In this document: positions 13,779 to 19,031 of the stretch, one piece after another | Layout of the letters: every line of letters starts with the position of its first letter | How positions within the stretch are numbered: position 1 is the first letter of the stretch | Assembly (NCBI GenBank): GCA_049613795.1 | Contig: JBMZCX010000056.1 | Span: 1 to 19,031 of the forward strand | DNA length: 19,031 nt | Origin: Thalassotalea_B sp049613795 | GTDB lineage: Bacteria; Pseudomonadota; Gammaproteobacteria; Enterobacterales; Alteromonadaceae | Direction of reading: 5' to 3' | The notes under the pieces: generated by a model | Told to the model about the DNA's origin: nothing | Seen by the model: only the letters and a program-made list of their open reading frames with translations | The model's database searches: none | Position numbers and translations under genes: made by a program

Positions 13779-16670
13779 TTATTGCTTAGCATTTAATAGC
13801 ACTGGCGCGCCTAGCCCTAATGCAGTTAACCGTGGCAGCTGTGTTTTCGCATCACCTACGATTAAGTAAATCATTTTATCAGGGTGAATATAGCTTTTCG
13901 CCAGCGCTTTTAAGTCAGCTAATGTCAGTTTTTCTAATGCTGTTGCGCGCTGTTGAACATAATCAGCCGACAGACCAAATTCACTCATATTTGCTAGTAC
14001 GTTAAGCTTAGCATTGTGGGTTTCAAAGCGACGTGCATTACTTTTTAAAAAGAAGCCCTTAGTTACGTCTAAATCTTGTTGACTAAATCCCTGCTCATAG
14101 TTGTGTAATATGTCTCTGATCAATGCTATTGACTCAAGTGTGGCATTTGCTCTTACGCCACTGCTGATAGTAAAACGGCCATCAAAATTATTACCAGAAA
14201 ACCCTGAACGAATGCCATAAGTATAGCCTTTTGACTCTCTTAATTGCTGCGTAAGCTGGGACGCGAAGCTACCACCACCTAAGCGATAATTCATTACTTG
14301 AGCAGAATAATAGTCAGTATCGGTCGCTTTTAATGCGGGATTACCGATTTGGATCATTGATTGTTTAGCATTAGGTACGTCATAAAAATAAATTTTTGCC
14401 TTTTTAGGCATGTCTGGCGCAGTGAATTCAGGAAGCGTTGATGATTTACTTGGCCAGCTAGTCGTTAAGTCACTTAATGACGCGATAACGGCTTGCTGCG
14501 AAATGTTACCAACCACATGGAAGTTACTAAGGTTTGGCGATATCGCACGTTGATAATATGCTTTAATATCAGCTAAGGTTAACGCATTTACTGATGCTTC
14601 AGTACCTAATGGGTTATTAGCAAGAAAATGGTCATTACCATAGAATAATTTTTCAAACTCCAGCGCAGCAATGGCGTTCGGGTTTGCTGCCATACGTTGA
14701 ATAGAGTTCATTGTGGCTTGTTTTAATAGCTCAAACTCTGTTTCATCCCAGCGCGGTTGCAACAACATCTCTTTTACGAGCATTATGGTATCGGCATAAT
14801 TTTTAGCGAGGGTAGTCCCGTTAATTGAAATACTGTTTTTACCCGCAGTAAATCGAATTTGTGCGCCAAGCGTTTTAATCGCGCTCTCAAGTTCTGCACG
14901 GGTTTTTGTTTGCGTACCTCGGTTCATTAATTGGGCGGTTAATCTTGCCGCACCAACTTTACTAGGCTCGTCAAATAACATACCGCCAGCAATGTCGACA
15001 TTAAAACTGACCAGTGGCACTTCCGTATTTTCAATGCCGTAGGTTGTTAAACCATTACTTAGTGTCTGTTGCCATACCGTTGGTGCTGGTATCGCCATGG
15101 GTGAATTATCGTATGGTGGCTCTACACTTCGGTCGAAACTAGAAGGCGTGCGTTCGTATCTAGCTACCTGCGAGGCATCGAATTTTTCTTCTGCACCCTC
15201 TATAATTTTTTCTTCAACAATCGTAGCGGCTACCGAGTCGGTAAGTGCTAATGCCTTGCTGCCTTTAGGTACAAAGCTGGTCGCAACAAAACGTTGACCT
15301 TTAATGTACTTGTTATACACGCGCCAAACGTCGTCAGCGGTAACTGCTAGAATATTTTTAACGTCTTGATTAACAAAACCGGGATCGTTTTTATAAATGT
15401 TGTATTGTGCTAATTGAAAACCTTTACCTAAAGCGCTTGAAATACCTCGGTAAAAGCTAGTTTCTTGCTCCGCTTTAATGCGGTTAAGATCGTCTTGAGA
15501 AAATTTTTCTTGCTCAAATAAAGCAAATGCTTGGTTAATTGCTGTATTGACGGTGTTAAGGTTTATATTGTTAAATGCAGTTACGCTAAGTGCGGTTTGA
15601 CCTGCAAGCTCAGAGTCGTAAGCATACATTTGTACATCACTGGTTAATTTTAACTGATCAACAAGTACCTTATTCATTACTGCACTTTTGCCGTCACTTA
15701 ATAACTCTCTTAATACCTCAAGTGCGTAACTGTCTTGATGGTAAAGCGGAACCGTTGGCCAAGTAATGGTAAGCTGTGGCGCTTTGGCGAAGTTGTCTTC
15801 AAAATAGATACGTTTGCTTTTGGCTAGGTTAGCGTCTTGTGCTTGGTTTCTTTCAACAGGCTCGCCTTTTGCTATTTCGTCAAAGTATTTGTGGATCCAC
15901 GCTTTAGCTTGCTGTTCATCAAAGTCACCAGATACCACTAGCGTAACGTTATTAGGCACATACCAACGATTAAAGAAGTCTTTAACATCCTGTAGTGTCG
16001 CGTTTTGTAAATCTTCTAACGAGCCAATAACTTGCCAACTATATGGATGGCCTTCAGGGTATAAATTTTTATCAATAACGTATTGCGTATGGCCGTATGG
16101 TCGGTTGTCGTTACTTTGTCGTTTTTCATTTTTAACGACTTGCTTTTCTTTTGCTAGTACCGGCTCTGTTACGGTATTAATAAAGTAGCCAAGCTTGTCG
16201 GCTTCTGCCCAAATCATTTTTTCTAACGCATTTTTAGGGACGGTTTGAAAGTAATTCGTACGGTCGCGGCTGGTAGAGCCATTTGCGCCTGAACCACCAA
16301 TTCTTGCGCTCATTTTGTCTAGGCCACCTTTACCTAAATTTTCTGATTCAAGAAAAAGTAAATGTTCAAATAAATGAGCAAAGCCTGTTCTGCCAGGTAG
16401 TTCTCTTGCTGAACCTACGTGAGCAGTTAGTGCAACTGCAACAACAGGGTCTGAACGGTCAATATGAAAAATTACTTGTAAACCATTGTCTAAAGTAAAT
16501 TTCTCGTAATCAATGTTAATACCATCTTTGGTATCAGTGGTTGTTGTTTTTACTGCGGGTGTAGCTGAGGCTGTAACAGATTGCGAAGTTGACGCTTCTT
16601 TTTCGCTACAGCCAATAAGTAACGCACTTGCACAGAGCGTTGTAATTTTGATGAGGTTACGGGTTTTCAT
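13779..16670 (-). CDS. M16 (pitrilysin/insulinase) zinc peptidase lipoprotein
   Basis: This 963-residue protein has two tandem M16 halves, as in the long two-domain peptidases. The active half carries the inverted zinc motif HLFEH (H99, E102, H103) and downstream ligand E182 (VVKNEKRQ). The second half (about 530-960) lacks the motif but keeps the ESKGYTYGIRSGF substrate-clamp segment (Arg/Tyr) typical of the inactive domain. The leader ends in lipobox LIGC (C21) with Ser after it, so an outer-membrane, periplasm-facing lipoprotein is predicted; a low-complexity Ser/Thr/Ala linker (22-48) follows. It should degrade peptides enclosed between its halves. An AGGAA site lies 8 nt before the ATG. 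The diguanylate cyclase gene lies 157 bp upstream on the same strand, probably as a separate unit. Confidence 0.95.
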   Translation of the reverse strand: MKTRNLIKITTLCASALLIGCSEKEASTSQSVTASATPAVKTTTTDTKDGINIDYEKFTLDNGLQVIFHIDRSDPVVAVALTAHVGSARELPGRTGFAHLFEHLLFLESENLGKGGLDKMSARIGGSGANGSTSRDRTNYFQTVPKNALEKMIWAEADKLGYFINTVTEPVLAKEKQVVKNEKRQSNDNRPYGHTQYVIDKNLYPEGHPYSWQVIGSLEDLQNATLQDVKDFFNRWYVPNNVTLVVSGDFDEQQAKAWIHKYFDEIAKGEPVERNQAQDANLAKSKRIYFEDNFAKAPQLTITWPTVPLYHQDSYALEVLRELLSDGKSAVMNKVLVDQLKLTSDVQMYAYDSELAGQTALSVTAFNNINLNTVNTAINQAFALFEQEKFSQDDLNRIKAEQETSFYRGISSALGKGFQLAQYNIYKNDPGFVNQDVKNILAVTADDVWRVYNKYIKGQRFVATSFVPKGSKALALTDSVAATIVEEKIIEGAEEKFDASQVARYERTPSSFDRSVEPPYDNSPMAIPAPTVWQQTLSNGLTTYGIENTEVPLVSFNVDIAGGMLFDEPSKVGAARLTAQLMNRGTQTKTRAELESAIKTLGAQIRFTAGKNSISINGTTLAKNYADTIMLVKEMLLQPRWDETEFELLKQATMNSIQRMAANPNAIAALEFEKLFYGNDHFLANNPLGTEASVNALTLADIKAYYQRAISPNLSNFHVVGNISQQAVIASLSDLTTSWPSKSSTLPEFTAPDMPKKAKIYFYDVPNAKQSMIQIGNPALKATDTDYYSAQVMNYRLGGGSFASQLTQQLRESKGYTYGIRSGFSGNNFDGRFTISSGVRANATLESIALIRDILHNYEQGFSQQDLDVTKGFFLKSNARRFETHNAKLNVLANMSEFGLSADYVQQRATALEKLTLADLKALAKSYIHPDKMIYLIVGDAKTQLPRLTALGLGAPVLLNAKQ

Positions 16671-16710
16671 TGTTATGTATTCCTTTAGGCACTTGTCTTG
16701 GCAAGTTTAA

Positions 16711-16797
16711 GTGATTATCACGCTTAGTTTGAACCAATTTTAATGTTAACAACAGGTAAATTTAACGGTTACACGATAAACGAGAGATAGTATCGTG
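16711..16797. promoter_or_regulatory. Inverted repeats upstream of the M16 gene
   Basis: Two symmetric sites occupy the gap between the diguanylate cyclase stop and the M16 start: GTGATTATCAC (16711-16721) and CACGATA...TATCGTG (16772-16778, 16791-16797; 12-nt spacer). Neither has a T tract, so they are better candidates for operator sites or mRNA structure than for terminators. I could not find a clear -35/-10 pair. Confidence 0.25.
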
Positions 16798-16827
16798 GTA
16801 TGTGATGGTAAATGAGGGCTTTAATAG

Positions 16828-17943
16828 CTATTTTTCATATTCAATTTTATTACGGCCTGTTTCTTTTGCTCTAAATAATAAGTCATCGGCGCGCTTAACA
16901 ATATCGTTAGGTTGAATATCGTACGATGCGTTATAGCAAGCAACGCCAAAGCTGGCAGTAAAATTAATTGTGGTTTCATTGTTAATTACTGCAACTTTCG
17001 CTATTTCAGCTTGAACAGTCTCCGTTAGCTTAGCTACATATGATAATGTGGTGTTTTGTAAAATAATAGCAAACTCTTCCCCACCAATACGAGCAATTAA
17101 GTCTTCATCACGTTTAAAGTGATTTCTGAGCGTTTCCGCTGTTCGTTGTAAACAGATATCACCAATTAAATGTCCATGGGTGTCATTAATTTTTTTAAAA
17201 AAGTCTAAATCTAGCAAAATTAAAAACAGTCCTTGATCTTTTTTGAGTGCCAAGTTGAATGCATCATCAAGGAACGTTCGGTAGTGGCGGCGATTGGCTA
17301 ATTTAGTAAGTTCATCAGTAAGTGATAAATCTTTCAAATTTTGTTGTGCTTCTATTAAACCTATTTCGGTTTCAAGTATTGATACATATTCTTTATTACC
17401 GCGTATTCCCGTTAATAGTAAATATAACGAATATGCTAAAAAAGCGTAAGCAAGGATTACTTGATCGGGGTGATATATAAAAATAATTAAAAGGGCTGGT
17501 ATAAAAAAGGTAATACTTGCCAATTTGCCGTGTATGCGTTCAATACTGAATTGATGAGCAGTAGCAGTACTAATAGCAAAGGTACATATCAACATCATTT
17601 GTAGTACGTTAGGTAATTCTGGATGATCAAGCACCCAAGCTAAGCATAACCCCCAACTGAAGCACGATATATATATTGTGGTTAATGTTTTTTTACGCCA
17701 AAAATCAATGCCACTATAGCTTTCTGGAGGTGCAGGTAGAGAAAGGCGTATTGCTGCAAGTACGCAAAACAGTATGAATATGAAAACCGTTTGTGAAAAA
17801 AACAGCTGGAACATATTGTCGTTAGAGGCGCTAAGTACAAAGCTTAAAATATAAAATATTGGACCTACACGTGCGCGTAAGTGTATATCACCAGCGGCTC
17901 GCTTTACGATGTAATGTTGCTTTTCCTCTGGGGTTAACGCCAT
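16828..17943 (-). CDS. Membrane diguanylate cyclase (GGDEF) with about six helices
   Basis: This 371-residue inner-membrane protein makes cyclic di-GMP. About six hydrophobic segments (roughly 29-40, 47-66, 88-106, 113-130, 141-157, 161-180) form the sensor half; I do not recognise a named MASE type. A short coiled linker (about 185-205) leads to the GGDEF domain, which opens with LTDELTKLANRR. The active site GGEEF (287-291) is intact, as are DLDFFKKINDTHGH (245-258) and the RDED inhibitory site (278-281), exactly five residues before it. An active, product-inhibited cyclase is expected. No ribosome site precedes the ATG, and an in-frame TAA two codons upstream rules out an earlier start. 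Signal and targets are unknown. Confidence 0.93.
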   Translation of the reverse strand: MALTPEEKQHYIVKRAAGDIHLRARVGPIFYILSFVLSASNDNMFQLFFSQTVFIFILFCVLAAIRLSLPAPPESYSGIDFWRKKTLTTIYISCFSWGLCLAWVLDHPELPNVLQMMLICTFAISTATAHQFSIERIHGKLASITFFIPALLIIFIYHPDQVILAYAFLAYSLYLLLTGIRGNKEYVSILETEIGLIEAQQNLKDLSLTDELTKLANRRHYRTFLDDAFNLALKKDQGLFLILLDLDFFKKINDTHGHLIGDICLQRTAETLRNHFKRDEDLIARIGGEEFAIILQNTTLSYVAKLTETVQAEIAKVAVINNETTINFTASFGVACYNASYDIQPNDIVKRADDLLFRAKETGRNKIEYEK

Positions 17944-18044
17944 TTTTTATATTTTATAAAATTGTACTGTAAGCCATAAAGTCACATTAAATTAATTAAA
18001 AAGCAATAAAAATAAAGAGGAAAGAATTAAATACAGTTTGTTGA

Positions 18045-18275
18045 ATAACCCTATATAAAAATGCAGAGCAATATTTCGAAATTTATGAGCTAGCAGAAAA
18101 ATTAATCGATATAGAAGACGCTTTTCAACAGTGGCGCTTTAAGCATAGGTATACTGTACAGCAAATAATAGGAAATAAAATGGGCACAGGTGGCTCATCG
18201 GGTGTTGGCTTTTTAAAGAAGGCACTAGATATTAGCTTCTTCCCTGAGTCATTTGAATTAAGAACTTACTTATAA
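18045..18275 (+). pseudogene. kynA: 3' remnant of a tryptophan 2,3-dioxygenase gene
   Basis: In frame from 18045 to the TAA at 18273, about 76 codons match the C-terminus of bacterial tryptophan 2,3-dioxygenase, the first enzyme of the kynurenine pathway. Landmarks are ELAEKLIDIEDAFQQWRFKH, with the proximal heme His at 18144-18146, and GTGGSSGVGFLKKALD (from 18183), which holds the tryptophan-binding Thr, ending FFPESFELRTYL. A TGA at 18042 blocks the frame upstream, there is no ATG before the middle of the fragment, and the N-terminal three quarters are absent: the sequence upstream is short, AT-rich and runs into the cyclase gene. The 3' end is well preserved, with one oddity, HRYTV where HMYTV is usual. 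A recent 5' deletion is the simplest reading. Confidence 0.85.
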
Positions 18276-18310
18276 AAATGCCACTCAGCTTTATATAAGT
18301 AGAGTGGCAT
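18274..18310 (-). terminator. Terminator of the RRM protein gene
   Basis: ATGCCACTC (18278-18286) pairs with GAGTGGCAT (18302-18310) around 15 nt. On the minus strand the stem runs into TTTTT, 27 nt past the RRM gene stop. It also lies right after the kynA remnant and may once have ended that transcript in the other direction. Confidence 0.75.
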
Positions 18311-18336
18311 CTTATATTCATTATAACAAAAAGCGT

Positions 18337-18780
18337 TTAAGCCTCTGCGTCATTCTTTTCCGGGCGTTCTTTCGCTTCACGTACTTTTAATGTACGTTGC
18401 TGAAACTCAGAGTCATTTAATTTAGTAATAGCCCCATCAGCATCGTTTGCGGAAATTTCAACAAAACCAAAACCGCGCCTTTTACCTGTTTGTTTATCTT
18501 TCATCAATCTTACTGAGTGAACTTGACCATGCTCGGCAAATAAAGCTCTTACTGAACCTTCATTTGCTCGATAAGGTAAATTACCTACATAAAGCGTTTT
18601 AACTTCAACCGAGGTAGAAGCGCTAGATACTTTATTAAAGAACAAAGGAAAAATTATTGCACTAACAAATGCAATTACGGAAACTATTAATGGCGTAAGC
18701 TCAACTTGCGTTGCTGTAAAATAAGCAACAATAGCAAGTACAAAAGCAACACCGAATGTTAAAAGTAGAGAAGAATTCAT
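18337..18780 (-). CDS. Membrane-anchored RRM RNA-binding protein
   Basis: This 147-residue protein has two hydrophobic helices (about 4-23 and 29-48), a short Ser/Thr linker, and one RNA recognition motif (about 62-136). RNP2 is LYVGNL (63-68). RNP1 is RGFGFVEI (102-109) with both aromatic RNA-stacking positions, F104 and F106. The tail is charged (KERPEKNDAEA). The hairpin of helices would leave the RRM in the cytoplasm at the inner membrane. Single-RRM proteins are known in bacteria; one tethered this way suggests RNA binding near the membrane, for example mRNAs of membrane proteins, which is inference. An AGGT site precedes the ATG. It has its own promoter and terminator. RNA targets cannot be read from sequence. 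Confidence 0.9.
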   Translation of the reverse strand: MNSSLLLTFGVAFVLAIVAYFTATQVELTPLIVSVIAFVSAIIFPLFFNKVSSASTSVEVKTLYVGNLPYRANEGSVRALFAEHGQVHSVRLMKDKQTGKRRGFGFVEISANDADGAITKLNDSEFQQRTLKVREAKERPEKNDAEA

Positions 18781-18829
18781 ACGGAATACCTAAATTATTA
18801 TTTTAAAAATCAAAAAAACTGCGAATTCT

Positions 18830-18857
18830 ATGTTACCCAGCTTTCAATAATGTGCAA
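18830..18857 (-). promoter_or_regulatory. Candidate promoter of the RRM protein gene
   Basis: On the minus strand TTGCAC (18857-18852) and TAACAT (18835-18830) are 16 nt apart, about 50 nt before the ATG. The -35 is good and the -10 moderate. The leader between them and the gene is AT-rich with a T7 run (18812-18818 region). The rest of the sequence to the right edge has no open frame I can support. Confidence 0.45.
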
Positions 18858-19031
18858 GTCTAAGTGTAAAAAATAATCATATAGTCTCAATCCTTCTTAT
18901 ATAAGTAGGGAATTTATAAATGATGGTAGATAGGTAGTACCTACATTTACGGAGAAATAGATAATAAAGCAGATAAAAAGCCTATATAAACCGCACTTTG
19001 TATGAAATAAAAGCGAACAAACCAATAAAGC

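Noticed and set aside
18291..18908. 12-base direct repeat TTATATAAGTAG at 18291 and 18897 flanking the RRM gene
   Set aside because: AT-rich, short, with no flanking similarity or mobile gene; chance is a sufficient explanation.
18931..18943. TAGGTAGTACCTA palindrome as a further REP unit
   Set aside because: It has no hairpin stem following a GTAG head and does not match the 13674-13747 units beyond a few bases.
1..19031. CRISPR arrays, tRNA or rRNA genes, insertion sequences, phage or defence genes
   Set aside because: I saw no spaced repeats, tRNA-like cloverleaf, rRNA motifs, transposase, integrase or known defence domain on either strand.

Overview
The window is AT-rich DNA that reads like the chromosome of a marine gammaproteobacterium, most likely in or near the Alteromonadales (Colwellia/Thalassotalea-like). 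This placement is an inference from protein style, an envelope-heavy gene set and the REP-like repeat; no rRNA or tRNA is present to confirm it. Almost every protein is exported, anchored in a membrane or acting on the envelope. Codon style looks uniform, and there is no integrase, transposase or phage gene.

Layout. (1) Positions 1-4060, minus strand: an RND efflux operon of adaptor and permease joined by an ATGA overlap. The permease runs off the left edge of the window. A candidate promoter with a palindrome in its spacer lies upstream (4132-4160). (2) Positions 4322-5443, minus: a secreted M28 zinc peptidase, followed by a hairpin that separates it from the efflux operon. (3) Positions 5588-7241, plus: a periplasmic glutathione-peroxidase-family protein and an MltA-like 3D-domain protein, 4 nt apart. 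(4) Positions 7605-8816, plus: a coiled-coil porin with its own promoter and a strong terminator. (5) Positions 8961-13585, plus: a four-gene run. It encodes an exported FMN-binding protein carrying a covalent-flavinylation motif, a PepSY-type two-helix membrane protein, a GH20 beta-N-acetylhexosaminidase lipoprotein and a DUF938 methyltransferase-like protein. (6) Positions 13605-13747: a bidirectional terminator and a REP doublet (REPIN-like) between convergent genes. (7) Positions 13779-17943, minus: an M16 zinc peptidase lipoprotein and, upstream of it, a membrane diguanylate cyclase. (8) Positions 17944-18336: a gap that holds the decayed 3' end of a tryptophan 2,3-dioxygenase gene (plus strand). 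(9) Positions 18337-18780, minus: a membrane-anchored RRM RNA-binding protein. Positions 18858-19031 show nothing I can call beyond a 13-base palindrome.

How it fits together. Most of this looks like ordinary core or near-core chromosome. The most distinctive unit is the flavinylated FMN-binding/PepSY pair, a signature of electron transfer outside the cytoplasm, placed in an apparent operon with a chitobiase-type enzyme. The other unusual points are the altered proton-relay residues of the RND pump, the kynA remnant, the REP doublet and the RRM protein tethered to the membrane. I do not see a defence island, CRISPR array or biosynthetic cluster.
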